NCBI RefSeq assembly: GCF_007004135.1
Contig: NZ_VJMG01000037.1
Span: 1 to 51,894, forward strand
Direction of reading: 5' to 3'
Origin: Affinirhizobium straminoryzae
GTDB lineage: Bacteria > Pseudomonadota > Alphaproteobacteria > Rhizobiales > Rhizobiaceae
Length of the DNA stretch: 51,894 bases
Part shown: one piece after another, positions 28,767 to 37,202 of the stretch
How positions within the stretch are numbered: the stretch's first letter is position 1
Layout of the letters: each line of letters opens with the position of its first letter
Translations under genes and position numbers: made by a program
Notes under the pieces: generated by a model
Told to the model about the DNA's origin: nothing
Databases searched by the model: none
What the model saw: only the letters and a program-made list of their open reading frames with translations

Positions 28767-29363
28767 ATGATGGAATTGCGTTTGAAGCAGCGGCTGGGCC
28801 GCAAGTTCGATGAGGAAATCCGCTTCTTCAAGGGATGGATGGACGGACCGAAGCGGGTCGGCGCGATCCTGCCCACCTCCGGCATCACCGCCCGCCGCAT
28901 GGCCAGCGTCATCAATCCGCAGTCCGGCCTGCCGGTACTTGAACTCGGTCCCGGCACCGGCATCATCACCAAGGCCATCCTGGAACGCGGCATCGCGCCG
29001 GAGAAGCTGGTCTCCATCGAATTCTCCACCGACTTCTACCAGCACCTGATCCGCACCTTTCCGGGCGTGCAGTTCATCAACGGCGACGCCTTCGATCTCG
29101 GTCGCACACTCGGCGAACGCAATGGCGAGATGTTCGATGCCGTCATCTCGGCCATCCCCATGCTGAGCTTCCCGATGGAGCGCCGCATCGCGCTGCTGGA
29201 AGACCTGCTGGACCGCATGCCGCGCGGCCGCCCGGTGATCCAGATCACCTATGGCGCCGTCTCGCCGATCGTCGCGCGGCCGGAGCGCTATCAGATCCGC
29301 CACTTCGATTTTGTCGTGCGCAACATTCCCCCGGCGCAACTCTGGCTCTATACCCGTCCCTGA
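28767..29363 (+). CDS. pmtA: Phospholipid N-methyltransferase PmtA
   Basis: SAM-dependent enzyme that methylates phosphatidylethanolamine stepwise to phosphatidylcholine, a membrane lipid characteristic of rhizobia and agrobacteria. The 198-residue protein begins (M)MELRLKQRLGRKFDEEIRF, the amphipathic N-terminal helix that attaches Agrobacterium-type PmtA to the membrane. The SAM loop VLELGPGTGIITKAIL and the later NGDAF follow. ATG 28767 and 28770 are both possible after GGGAG. The frame upstream to 28680 overlaps the dnaN terminator and is not used. Confidence 0.9.
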   Translation: MMELRLKQRLGRKFDEEIRFFKGWMDGPKRVGAILPTSGITARRMASVINPQSGLPVLELGPGTGIITKAILERGIAPEKLVSIEFSTDFYQHLIRTFPGVQFINGDAFDLGRTLGERNGEMFDAVISAIPMLSFPMERRIALLEDLLDRMPRGRPVIQITYGAVSPIVARPERYQIRHFDFVVRNIPPAQLWLYTRP

Positions 29364-29391
29364 CGACAGGTTCTGCAAGAGGGAGCTGGCC

Positions 29392-29994
29392 ATGTTCGGC
29401 CTCTACATCACGCATCCGCAAGTGACGATCGATCCGGCGGTGCCGGTGCCGGACTGGGGGCTTTCGGAGACGGGTCTTGCCCGCACACGGCAGGCGGCAA
29501 GCCTGCCCTGGGTCACGCGCCTGTCGCGCATCGTCTCCAGCCGGGAGCGCAAGGCGGTGGAGACGGCGGCGATTCTCGCCGGGGCCGCCGGCATTTCGCC
29601 GGAGGCCGATGCCGCCATGCACGAGAACGACCGCTCCGCCACCGGCTTCCTGCCGCCGCCGGCCTTCGAGGCGGCCGCCGACTGGTTCTTTGCCCATCCG
29701 ACCGAAAGCTACAAGGGCTGGGAACGCGCCGTGGATGCTCAGGCGCGCATCGTCGCCGCCCTTGCCCGCGCGCTCCACGGTCACGATCCGAGCCGACCGA
29801 TTGCCTTTGTCGGTCATGGCGGCGTCGGCACGCTGCTGAAATGCCATCTGGCGGGACGCCCGATTGCCCGCGACGGCGACCAGCCGGGCGGCGGCGGCAA
29901 TCTTTTCGCCTTCCGCCTGGGCGCCACTCTTGCCGATTGCCGGCTTGCATGCGACTGGACGCCGATGGAATTCTGGCAAGGAGACATGGCATGA
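29392..29994 (+). CDS. Histidine phosphatase-like protein with degenerate RHG motif
   Basis: Protein of 200 residues with the phosphoglycerate-mutase-like (histidine phosphatase) fold pattern. The usual N-terminal RHG motif reads YITHPQ, so His8 is kept but the adjacent Arg and Gly are not. A conserved-like [13 protein letters not shown] and the second histidine in [11 protein letters not shown] are present. The start at 29392 follows GGGAG. Its stop overlaps the pyrF start (ATGA), so the two are translationally coupled. Catalysis may be altered or lost; the substrate is unknown. Confidence 0.78.
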   Translation: MFGLYITHPQVTIDPAVPVPDWGLSETGLARTRQAASLPWVTRLSRIVSSRERKAVETAAILAGAAGISPEADAAMHENDRSATGFLPPPAFEAAADWFFAHPTESYKGWERAVDAQARIVAALARALHGHDPSRPIAFVGHGGVGTLLKCHLAGRPIARDGDQPGGGGNLFAFRLGATLADCRLACDWTPMEFWQGDMA

Positions 29995-30695
29995 CTGCAG
30001 GCATGACCGCACGCGACCGTCTGATCGTCGGGCTCGACCTTCCCACGGTGGCCGAGGCGGAAACGCTGGTCGGGCGGCTCGGCGATACGGTTTCGTTCTA
30101 CAAGATCGGTTACCAGCTGGCCTTTGCCGGCGGGCTGGAATTTGCCCGCGATCTCGTGGCCGAGGGCAAGCAGGTCTTTCTCGACATGAAGCTGCTCGAC
30201 ATCGACAACACGGTGGCAAACGGCGTCGAGAACATCGTGAAGATGGGCGTCACCATGCTGACCCTGCATGCCTATCCGAAGGCGATGCGCGCCGCCGTCG
30301 AGGCCGCAAAGGGCTCCAGCCTCTGCCTGCTCGGCGTGACGGTGCTGACCTCGATGGACGACCAGGACCTGCGCGACGCCGGCTACGAATACGATCCGCA
30401 CACGCTGGTGCTGACGCGCGCCGAACAGGCGCGGGCCGCCGGCATGGGCGGCATCGTCTGCTCGGCCGAGGAATCGGCTGCCGTGCGCAAGATCATCGGG
30501 CCGGACATGGCGCTCGTCACACCGGGCATCCGCCCCAGGGGCGCCGACGCCGGAGACCAGAAGCGGGTGGTCACCCCTTTCGATGCGATCAAGGCCGGCT
30601 CCAGCCATCTGGTCGTCGCCCGCCCCATCGTGAAGGCAGAGGATCCGCTGGCCGCGGCGAAGGCGATTCTCGCGGAGATGCAGTCGGCGCTCTGA
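29991..30695 (+). CDS. pyrF: Orotidine 5'-phosphate decarboxylase
   Basis: TIM-barrel enzyme that decarboxylates OMP to UMP, the last step of de novo pyrimidine synthesis. The 234 residues contain the catalytic Asp-Lys-Asp signature in [13 protein letters not shown] and the phosphate-binding loops LVTPGIRP and [12 protein letters not shown] 29991 overlaps the upstream stop by four bases and has AAGGAG seven bases upstream. ATG 30003 is a weaker alternative. Confidence 0.97.
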   Translation: MTAGMTARDRLIVGLDLPTVAEAETLVGRLGDTVSFYKIGYQLAFAGGLEFARDLVAEGKQVFLDMKLLDIDNTVANGVENIVKMGVTMLTLHAYPKAMRAAVEAAKGSSLCLLGVTVLTSMDDQDLRDAGYEYDPHTLVLTRAEQARAAGMGGIVCSAEESAAVRKIIGPDMALVTPGIRPRGADAGDQKRVVTPFDAIKAGSSHLVVARPIVKAEDPLAAAKAILAEMQSAL

Positions 30696-30733
30696 GCCGC
30701 TCGACACGACCCAAGCAGAAAAGGGAGAGAAAC

Positions 30734-31021
30734 ATGCCGAAGGGATACTGGATTGCCCGCGTCGATGTCCGCGACGCCGAGCGCTACAAGGATTATGTCG
30801 CGGCCGCCAAGCCCGCCTTCGAAAAGTATGGCGCAAATTTTCTTGCCCGCGGCGGTGCCGTGACGACGCTGGAAGGCGTGTCGCGGGCGCGCAATGTGGT
30901 GATCGAATTTCCTTCCCTGCAGCACGCCGTCGATTGCTACAATTCGCCGGAATATCAGGTCGCCGCCAAGATCCGCCAGGAAGTTGCGGATGCGGAGATG
31001 CTGGTGGTGGAGGGCGTCTGA
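30734..31021 (+). CDS. DUF1330 domain protein (dimeric ferredoxin-like fold)
   Basis: Small 95-residue protein matching the DUF1330 family, which has a dimeric alpha/beta-barrel (ferredoxin-like) fold. It begins MPKGYWIARVDVRDAERYKDY and has ARGGAVTTLEG and FPSLQHAVDCYNSPEY, all typical. GGGAGAG lies just upstream. It follows pyrF by 38 nt in the same direction and may be cotranscribed. The function of the family is not established; members are often annotated as possible monooxygenase-like or stress proteins. Confidence 0.88.
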   Translation: MPKGYWIARVDVRDAERYKDYVAAAKPAFEKYGANFLARGGAVTTLEGVSRARNVVIEFPSLQHAVDCYNSPEYQVAAKIRQEVADAEMLVVEGV

Positions 31022-31160
31022 CGCCGCCGTTCCGGCATGGTGTCAAAGGCGAAACCCTTTTTGCCGCAGTGCGGGGGTGAGGCGCAGCTTGACACTTCAC
31101 CTCGTGCACGCTTTGGGCTAGAGAAAAGCCATTGATCCCTTTGGCTTTCGGAGCAGTCCC

Positions 31161-32141
31161 ATGACCACGTCCAATCTTCCGCCGCTCGTCACCGTCTTCG
31201 GGGGCTCGGGCTTTGTCGGCAGGCATGTGGTTCGCGCGCTGGCCAAGCGCGGCTACCGGATTCGGGTTGCCGTGCGCCGTCCCGATCTCGCCGGCTTCCT
31301 GCGCCCGCTCGGCTATGCCGGCCAGATCCAGCTGGTGCAAGCCAACCTGCGCTACCGCGCCTCCGTCGATCAGGCCGTTGCCGGCTCCGCCCATGTGGTG
31401 AACTGCGTCGGCATCCTGTTCGAAAGCGGCAAGAACAATTTCGACGCCGTGCAGGAGTTCGGCGCCAAGGCCGTGGCGGAAGCTGCCCGTGCCGCCGGCG
31501 CGACGCTGACCCATATCTCGGCGATCGGCGCCGATGCGCAGTCACCCTCCGCCTATGCGCGTTCCAAGGGCCGCGCCGAACAGGCGATCCGTGAGACGCT
31601 GCCGGGCGCCGTCATCCTGCGCCCCTCCATCGTGTTCGGCCAGGAAGACAACTTCTTCAACAAGTTCGCCGACATGGCGCGCACCCTGCCCTTCCTGCCG
31701 CTGATCGGCGGCGGCCACACCAAGTTCCAGCCGGTCTTCGTGGAAGATGTGGCAGAGGTCGTGGCCCGCTCGGTGGATGGCACGCTTGCGGCCGGCACCA
31801 CCTATGAACTCGGCGGCGCCGAGGTGCTGACCTTCAAGCAGTGTCTCGAGGAAGTGCTGCGCGTCACCTTCCGCAAGCGCGGCTTCGTGTCCATTCCCTT
31901 CGGCATCGCCTCGCTGATGGGCAGCATCGCATCCGCCGTGCCGCTGATCGCTCCGCCGCTGACGGCCGATCAGGTCACGCTCCTCAAGAAGGACAATGTG
32001 GTCTCCGCCGACGCGGAACGCGAAGGCCGCACGCTGAAGGGTCTCGGCATCGCGCCGACGCTGCTCTCCAGCATCCTGCCGAGCTATCTGGTGCGCTTCC
32101 GCGTGCACGGCCAGTACACCAATGCCGGCAAGGCGGCCTGA
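31161..32141 (+). CDS. NAD(P)-dependent NDUFA9-like oxidoreductase
   Basis: Extended short-chain dehydrogenase, 326 residues, of the complex I NDUFA9-like subfamily. A Rossmann motif TVFGGSGFVGRHVVRALAKRGY starts near residue 10 (GGSGFVG is the dinucleotide loop). SAIGADAQSPSAYARSKGRAE gives the modified YxxxK site, and RPSIVFGQEDNFFNKFA is characteristic. In alphaproteobacteria such proteins are usually annotated complex I NDUFA9 family, but a direct role in complex I here is inference. A TTGACA box lies about 60 bp upstream with a poor -10. A terminator follows. Confidence 0.9.
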   Translation: MTTSNLPPLVTVFGGSGFVGRHVVRALAKRGYRIRVAVRRPDLAGFLRPLGYAGQIQLVQANLRYRASVDQAVAGSAHVVNCVGILFESGKNNFDAVQEFGAKAVAEAARAAGATLTHISAIGADAQSPSAYARSKGRAEQAIRETLPGAVILRPSIVFGQEDNFFNKFADMARTLPFLPLIGGGHTKFQPVFVEDVAEVVARSVDGTLAAGTTYELGGAEVLTFKQCLEEVLRVTFRKRGFVSIPFGIASLMGSIASAVPLIAPPLTADQVTLLKKDNVVSADAEREGRTLKGLGIAPTLLSSILPSYLVRFRVHGQYTNAGKAA

Positions 32142-32172
32142 GCCGCTTTCCACGAGAATGTCGCGACATCTG

Positions 32173-32204
32173 AAGGCAGGCGCCCAACGCCTGCCTTATT
32201 TTCG
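32173..32204 (+). terminator. Terminator after NDUFA9-like gene
   Basis: AAGGCAGGCG (32173-32182) and CGCCTGCCTT (32188-32197) form a perfect 10-bp stem with a 5-nt loop, followed by ATTTTCG, a short T-tract. It lies 31 nt after the stop codon. Confidence 0.82.
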
Positions 32205-32376
32205 TCTGTTCGCAGTGACACAAAAGCCGCAGGCGCAAACGGGCTCACGTTAACGTCCAATTCATCAAGATGTTCTATTGAATTCTGGGGTTGCGCCTCG
32301 TAAATCCCGCTCTCCCTTTGCAGAAACGACTCGTAAGGCCGTGACACCGATCTCCTCCTCCGAAAGGCAATCCTCC

Positions 32377-32529
32377 ATGGGCAAGTCCATCGCACTGTTT
32401 TTTGCGTGTGCGGCACTCGTCATCCTCGCCGGCTCCTTCCTGGCCCCCGGCACTGTTGCGGCCAACAAGAGCGCCTGCGCCCCGGCCTATGGCGTCGATC
32501 CCTGCAGCACGAGCTCCATTCGTCGCTGA
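32377..32529 (+). CDS. Small secreted protein, unknown function
   Basis: A 50-residue reading frame beginning MGKSIALFFACAALVILAGS with a typical signal peptide (cleavage probably after VAA near residue 28). It leaves a mature peptide of about 22 residues with two cysteines (SACAPAYGVDPCSTSS), which could form a disulfide. AAAGG lies about eight bases upstream. I do not recognise a family. A frame starting at 32278 extends it but has no ribosome-binding site. It lies alone between two terminators and faces uppP. Confidence 0.55.
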   Translation: MGKSIALFFACAALVILAGSFLAPGTVAANKSACAPAYGVDPCSTSSIRR

Positions 32530-32596
32530 TCCGCAAGAACCCGGCAGCGCCTGGCGCCGCGCCGGTCGGTCATCTTCCTGCCGAGACGAGACATGA

Positions 32597-32634
32597 AAAA
32601 GCCGGGGCGCTGTCGCGACCCGGCTTTTCCTTTT
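32597..32634. terminator. Bidirectional terminator between small ORF and uppP
   Basis: AAAAGCCGGG (32597-32606) pairs perfectly with CCCGGCTTTT (32619-32628). The loop contains an inner GCG/CGC. T-rich sequence follows on both strands (TTTTCCTTTT on plus, TTTTT on minus), so it can end transcripts from both converging genes. Confidence 0.85.
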
Positions 32635-32656
32635 CTCCGATACTGGTCTGTCTCGA

Positions 32657-33463
32657 TCAGTGAATCATGCCGAACGAGGCAAAGCCCAGCAGAATGGCAC
32701 CGAGAATGATGCGGTAGACCGCAAACACGGTGAAGCGGTTGGTCTGGATGTAGGAGAGCAGCCACTTGACCGCGATGAAGGCGACGATCGTCGAGGTGAC
32801 GAAGGCAACGCCGAGCGAGGTCCAGTCTTCGCCGGCCACGCCCTGATCCTTCAGCGTCTTCAGAAGCTGATAGGCGCTGGCGGCATACATGGTGGGAATG
32901 CCGACCAGGAAGGCGAATTCGGTGGCGGCGGCACGGTTGCCGGTGCCGGCCAGCATGGCAACAAAGATCGTCGCCCCGGAACGGGAGGTTCCCGGGAAAA
33001 CACCGGCCACTACCTGGGCAATCCCGACGAGGATGGCGACCGGCCAGGTGATCGTCGTGCTTTGCGGGCGCTTGGCAGCCGCCCATTCGGCAAAGATCAT
33101 CCAGACACCGCCGATGATGAGCGCCCAGGCGATCGGGCTTGCATCTTCCGGCAGTTCGAAGCCCAGCTTCTTCACGGTCAGGCCGAGAACGGCGGTGATC
33201 AGGAAGGCGACGATGAGCTTCAGGGCATAGTCACGGTTTTCCGGTTCACGCCAGCCCAGCACGAGGTTGAGAAGACGACGCCAGTAAATGATGGTGACGG
33301 CAATGATCGCCCCGGCCTGGATCACGATGTTGAAGGTGTCGGAGCGGGCGCCCAGCCACTGTTCGGCGATGATCAGGTGGCCGGTGCTGGAAATCGGCAA
33401 AAATTCGGTGATCCCTTCGATCACCCCAAGAATGAACGCGCTGAGGATGCTCTGGTCCGCCAT
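32657..33463 (-). CDS. uppP: Undecaprenyl-diphosphate phosphatase
   Basis: Inner-membrane enzyme that dephosphorylates undecaprenyl pyrophosphate so the lipid carrier can be reused for peptidoglycan and polysaccharide synthesis; it also confers bacitracin tolerance (BacA). The 268 residues contain both signatures: EGITEFLPISSTGH near the N-terminus and VFPGTSRSGATI in the middle. Seven to eight hydrophobic helices are visible. The ATG at 33461-33463 has AAAGGA six bases upstream; the longer frame to 33583 runs through the promoter and is rejected. Confidence 0.96.
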   Translation of the reverse strand: MADQSILSAFILGVIEGITEFLPISSTGHLIIAEQWLGARSDTFNIVIQAGAIIAVTIIYWRRLLNLVLGWREPENRDYALKLIVAFLITAVLGLTVKKLGFELPEDASPIAWALIIGGVWMIFAEWAAAKRPQSTTITWPVAILVGIAQVVAGVFPGTSRSGATIFVAMLAGTGNRAAATEFAFLVGIPTMYAASAYQLLKTLKDQGVAGEDWTSLGVAFVTSTIVAFIAVKWLLSYIQTNRFTVFAVYRIILGAILLGFASFGMIH

Positions 33464-33519
33464 TCTTAATCCTTTATTGAGTAGATGACGACAGTTTGAG
33501 GGAGTTGGGTCGGCATTGC

Positions 33520-33548
33520 TTGTGCTGGGCTTATCAAACCCATATAGC
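33520..33548 (+). promoter_or_regulatory. Candidate promoter for GST-queG-epimerase cluster
   Basis: TTGTGC (33520-33525), a 17-nt spacer and TATAGC (33543-33548) lie 70 bp before the GST start. The spacer holds an imperfect inverted repeat TGGGCTT/AAACCCA. The -10 overlaps that of the opposite uppP promoter. Confidence 0.42.
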
Positions 33549-33571
33549 TGCCATACGTCAGGCCGGCACAA
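33542..33571 (-). promoter_or_regulatory. Candidate promoter of uppP
   Basis: On the minus strand TTGTGC (33566-33571), an 18-nt spacer and CTATAT (33542-33547) precede uppP. CTATAT is a common -10 in rhizobia. It would give a leader of about 70 nt. Confidence 0.45.
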
Positions 33572-33618
33572 GATGCGAGCCATTCTCCCTGTCGAATTAG
33601 CATAAAGTTCACGTGTCC

Positions 33619-34311
33619 ATGCCCACCCTCTATCATCACCCGATGTCTTCGGCCTCGCGTTTCGTGCGCCTTATCCTGGCGGAATATGGCTTTCAGACGG
33701 ATCTGGTCGAAGAACAGCCCTGGGAAAAGCGCAGGGAATTCCTGGCCCTCAACCCTGCGGCCAGCCTGCCGGTCTATGTCGATGACAGTATGCGCGTGCT
33801 GTGCGGGCCGACCGTTCTCCTGGAATTTCTCGACGAGACGCATGGCGTGCTGAAGCGGGACCGGCGGCTTCTCGCCGAAGATCCGTTCCAGCGGGCCGAG
33901 ATCCGCCGGCTAACCGAGTGGTTCCTGCAGAAGATGGAGCAGGACGTGACGCGGCCGCTGACCCGCGAGCGGGTCTACAAGCTGCAGATGACGCCGGCCC
34001 AGGGCGGCGGCGCGCCGGATTCCAAGGTGCTGCGCACGGCGCGCACCAACATCCGCCAGCACATGAAGTATCTCGCCTGGCTGGCAGGCTCGCGCACCTG
34101 GCTTGCGGGCGAACGGCTGAGCTATGCCGATCTTGCCGCCGCCGCCTCGATCTCCGTCCTCGATTATCTCGGCGAGATCGATTGGCAGGAGACTCCGATC
34201 GCCAAGGAATGGTATCAGAGGCTGAAATCGCGGCCCTCCTTCCGCCCCCTGCTGGCGGAACGCATCCGCGGCATCACGCCGGTATCTCATTATGCGGACC
34301 TCGACTTCTGA
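33619..34311 (+). CDS. Glutathione S-transferase family protein
   Basis: Cytosolic GST-like protein of 230 residues. The N-terminal thioredoxin-like domain reads [20 protein letters not shown], then [13 protein letters not shown] with the cis-Pro motif, and the C-terminal helical domain contains [23 protein letters not shown] 33619 is used; GTG 33613 would add two residues, and neither has a clear ribosome-binding site. The 3' end overlaps queG by 20 bases, so the genes are cotranscribed. Substrate unknown. Confidence 0.92.
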   Translation: MPTLYHHPMSSASRFVRLILAEYGFQTDLVEEQPWEKRREFLALNPAASLPVYVDDSMRVLCGPTVLLEFLDETHGVLKRDRRLLAEDPFQRAEIRRLTEWFLQKMEQDVTRPLTRERVYKLQMTPAQGGGAPDSKVLRTARTNIRQHMKYLAWLAGSRTWLAGERLSYADLAAAASISVLDYLGEIDWQETPIAKEWYQRLKSRPSFRPLLAERIRGITPVSHYADLDF

Positions 34312-35485
34312 TCAGGACAGGCCATCCGCTGCCGAGGCGCAGAAGGCGGCGGAACGCCGGCGCAAGCTGACCGGCTTCCTGCATGCCGAGGCAGCCGCCC
34401 AGGGCTTCGATCTCTGTCGCATCACCCGCCCCGATGCCATTCCGGACGCCAAAGCGAGGCTCGATGCCTTTCTCGCCGCCGGACGTCACGGCACCATGGC
34501 CTGGATGGAGGAGACCCGCGAACGGCGCGCCGATCCGAAGGTGCTGTGGGGCGCAGTGCGCTCCATCGTAATGTTCGGGCTGAACTACGGCCCGGACGAG
34601 GACCCGCGCGGCATCCTCGACAGGCCGGATCGCGCCGCCATTTCCGTCTATGCCCGCAATCGCGACTATCACGATGTCATCAAGGGCCGGCTCAAGGAGA
34701 TCGCCACCCGTTTTGCCGCGCGTGCCGGCGAGGATGTAAAGGTCTTCGTCGACACCGCTCCGGTGATGGAAAAGCCGCTCGCCGCCGCCGCCGGCCTCGG
34801 CTGGCAGGGCAAGCACACCAATCTCGTCTCGCGCAGCCATGGCTCCTGGCTCTTTCTCGGCAGCCTGTTCACCACGGTGGATCTGGAGATCGACGCGGCA
34901 GAGCGCGATCACTGCGGCTCCTGTCGGGCCTGCCTCGATGCCTGCCCGACCGCGGCCTTTCCCGCCCCCTACCAGATCGATGCGCGCCGCTGCATTTCCT
35001 ATCTCACGATCGAGCACAAGGGCCCGATCGACCGGGATCTGCGGCCGCTGATCGGCAACCGCATCTATGGCTGCGACGACTGTCTGGCGGCCTGCCCCTG
35101 GAACAAGTTCGCGGCAAGCGCCTCGGAGATGAAGTTCCGGGCCCGCGAGGACCTGAAGGAACCGGAGATCGCCGCGCTGCTGACGCTGGACGATGCGGCC
35201 TTCCGGGCCCTGTTCAGCGGCTCGCCGGTGAAACGCATCGGCCGCGACCGCTTCGTGCGCAATGTGTTGATCGCCGCCGGAAATTCCGGCCGCGCTGATC
35301 TGATCGCGCCCTGCCTGCGTCTTCTTACCGACGGCTCGGACATCGTGCGGGCGATGGCGGTGTGGGCACTGTCGCGCCTGATGCCGGCAGACGCCTTCGA
35401 GACGCTGAAGGCCGAGCCGCGCAGCGAGGCCAGCGCTGAGGTCGAGACGGAATGGCAGAATGCGGGAGTGCAGACATGCGGATGA
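34292..35485 (+). CDS. queG: Epoxyqueuosine reductase
   Basis: Cobalamin-dependent iron-sulfur enzyme for the last step of queuosine synthesis in tRNA (epoxyqueuosine to queuosine). The 397-residue protein has the N-terminal cobalamin-binding domain with the active-site Asp region [20 protein letters not shown]. Two [4Fe-4S] ferredoxin motifs follow ([12 protein letters not shown] and [10 protein letters not shown]), then a C-terminal HEAT-like region ([10 protein letters not shown]). It overlaps the GST gene at the start and the epimerase gene at the end. Confidence 0.96.
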   Translation: MRTSTSDQDRPSAAEAQKAAERRRKLTGFLHAEAAAQGFDLCRITRPDAIPDAKARLDAFLAAGRHGTMAWMEETRERRADPKVLWGAVRSIVMFGLNYGPDEDPRGILDRPDRAAISVYARNRDYHDVIKGRLKEIATRFAARAGEDVKVFVDTAPVMEKPLAAAAGLGWQGKHTNLVSRSHGSWLFLGSLFTTVDLEIDAAERDHCGSCRACLDACPTAAFPAPYQIDARRCISYLTIEHKGPIDRDLRPLIGNRIYGCDDCLAACPWNKFAASASEMKFRAREDLKEPEIAALLTLDDAAFRALFSGSPVKRIGRDRFVRNVLIAAGNSGRADLIAPCLRLLTDGSDIVRAMAVWALSRLMPADAFETLKAEPRSEASAEVETEWQNAGVQTCG

Positions 35486-36348
35486 TGATTTTCGGCGCGG
35501 GCTATTCGGGCCAGGCGATTGCAGACGAGGCCCTTGCCGCCGGCATGCACGTCTCCGGCACCAGCCGCAGCATGGAAAAATGCGCCGCGCTCTCGGCTGT
35601 CGGCATCGAACCCTTCCTGTTTGACGGAGCAACACTCTCGGCGCCGCTGCGGGATGCGATGGCGCAGACGACCCATCTCGTCCAGTCGATCGCGCCGGGC
35701 GCCGCCGGCGATCCGCTGCTACAGCTGACGGAAGGCGATCTCGCGCATCACTTTCCGCGCCTGCAATGGACCACCTATCTGTCGACCGTCGGCGTCTATG
35801 GCGATCACGGCGGCGCCTGGGTGACGGAAGAGACCGAATGCCGCCCGGTATCGCAGCGCTCCGTGGAGCGCGTGGCGGCCGAACAGGGCTGGCTGGAGGC
35901 GGGCGCCCGCGCCAGCGTGCCGGTCGCCGTGCTGCGGCTGTCCGGCATCTATGGACCCGGCCGCAACGGCTTCGTCAATCTCGCCCAGGGCACGGCCCGC
36001 CGGCTGGTAAAACCCGGTCAGGTGTTCAACCGCATTCGGGTGGAGGATATCGGCCGCGCGACGCTGTTCCTCGCGGAGCGTCATCTCGGCGGCCTCTTCA
36101 ATGTTACCGATGACGAACCTGCCCCGCCGCAGGACGTGGTGACGGAGGCCGCGCGCCTGATGGGCGTGGAGCCACCACCGGAACAGGCCTTCGAGACGGC
36201 CGAACTCAGCCCCATGGCGCGCTCCTTCTACGGGGAGAACAAGCGGGTCTCCAATGCGAAGATCTGCAACCTGGGATTTTCGTTCCGCTTTCCGGATTAC
36301 CGGATCTCGCTGGCCGATCTCTGGACCAGTGGTCGCTGGAAGCCCTGA
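35476..36348 (+). CDS. SDR-family NAD-dependent epimerase/dehydratase (YeeZ-like)
   Basis: Atypical extended SDR protein of 290 residues. The N-terminal Rossmann motif is [16 protein letters not shown], with GAGYSG in place of the usual GxxGxx[19 protein letters not shown] and [16 protein letters not shown] are typical of YeeZ-like proteins. ATG 35476 overlaps the queG stop by 10 bases and follows GGGAG. The substrate is unknown; the tight coupling to queG and a GST may only reflect operon packing. Confidence 0.88.
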   Translation: MRMMIFGAGYSGQAIADEALAAGMHVSGTSRSMEKCAALSAVGIEPFLFDGATLSAPLRDAMAQTTHLVQSIAPGAAGDPLLQLTEGDLAHHFPRLQWTTYLSTVGVYGDHGGAWVTEETECRPVSQRSVERVAAEQGWLEAGARASVPVAVLRLSGIYGPGRNGFVNLAQGTARRLVKPGQVFNRIRVEDIGRATLFLAERHLGGLFNVTDDEPAPPQDVVTEAARLMGVEPPPEQAFETAELSPMARSFYGENKRVSNAKICNLGFSFRFPDYRISLADLWTSGRWKP

Positions 36349-36744
36349 TCTGCAGGGGCCTGAATCCCGGATTGAAACACCCGCCGAAAAGGTGAAAATT
36401 CCTACTGGCGCCCTCTTTCTGGTCATTCTTTCTTAACCTTGGCGGCAGCGTGCCACAAAATTTGTCCGATTAAGGCGGAAACCACCTTCGGACGACAAAA
36501 AAATTTCGTCGATTTTCGTGACCGCGAGTCATGTGGCGACAAGGCAGGAACACTTTTCCGCTTATTGCCTGAAAAGGCACTGTTTTTTCCAGCTCCATCG
36601 CCAGCGATGTTTAGCCGGCTTGCGTTCACGAATGTTACGCTCGTTAACATTGCGTGATAACAAACCCCACGTTTTCGCCTTTTTTGACCCTGCCTAAGCC
36701 TGCCCCACGCAAATTTCAGCACTCTTTGCAGGGGATAATCCGGT
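36349..36744. other. 396-bp intergenic region upstream of rlpA
   Basis: No convincing gene was found. The first part follows the epimerase stop. The rest is unusually AT-rich for this chromosome and contains A- and T-tracts, a dyad at 36627-36656, and TTGACC at about 36683 without a good -10 box. Translations of the frames here resemble no family. It probably holds the promoter and regulatory DNA of rlpA. Confidence 0.6.
36627..36656. repeat. Imperfect dyad upstream of rlpA
   Basis: CACGAATGTTA (36627-36637) and TAACATTGCGTG (36645-36656) are inverted repeats with one bulged base around a 7-nt centre. It lies about 90 bp upstream of the rlpA start. Operator or hairpin; no known consensus was matched. 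Confidence 0.5.
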
Positions 36745-37107
36745 TTGAGACTGACAAAACGCACGAGCTTCGCCGCGGCCGCCATCGCATCCATGTCACT
36801 TCTGGCGTCCGCTCCAGCCCATGCAGCAGCAGGTTGTGGCCACGCCTCATGGTATGCCCTCGGATCCCGGACGGCGTCGGGCGAGAAGATGAGCGCGTCG
36901 CAGCTCACAGCCGCTCACAAGTCGCTCGGCTTCGGCACCAAGCTGAAGGTCACCAACAAGCGCAACGGCAAGAGTGTCATCGTGCGGGTCAATGATCGCG
37001 GTCCCTTCATCAAGGGCCGCGTGCTGGATCTCTCCAAGGCTGCCGCCCAGAATATCGGTATGGTCGCCGCCGGCACGGCACAGGTCTGTTACGAGGTGGT
37101 CGGCTGA
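36745..37107 (+). CDS. rlpA: RlpA-like septal ring lytic transglycosylase family protein
   Basis: Secreted protein of 120 residues made of a signal peptide (about 28 residues, ending SAPAHA) and one RlpA double-psi beta-barrel. The barrel has GHASWYALGSRTASGEKMSA and VRVNDRGPFIKGRVLDLS, including the conserved Asp in NDRGP. There is no C-terminal SPOR domain. The start is TTG, with AGGGGA about ten bases upstream. Larger RlpA proteins cleave peptidoglycan lacking stem peptides; enzymatic activity of this minimal form is inferred. Located upstream of rsmB. Confidence 0.88.
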   Translation: MRLTKRTSFAAAAIASMSLLASAPAHAAAGCGHASWYALGSRTASGEKMSASQLTAAHKSLGFGTKLKVTNKRNGKSVIVRVNDRGPFIKGRVLDLSKAAAQNIGMVAAGTAQVCYEVVG

Positions 37108-37202
37108 GACCCCGCGCCTGAGCCCCTTCACCCGGCTCTGGCCCCGGACTTGCCCTTGCGGCGGATCGCGGCTACACGCGCTCTGACACAAGGAGAGCGA
37201 TC

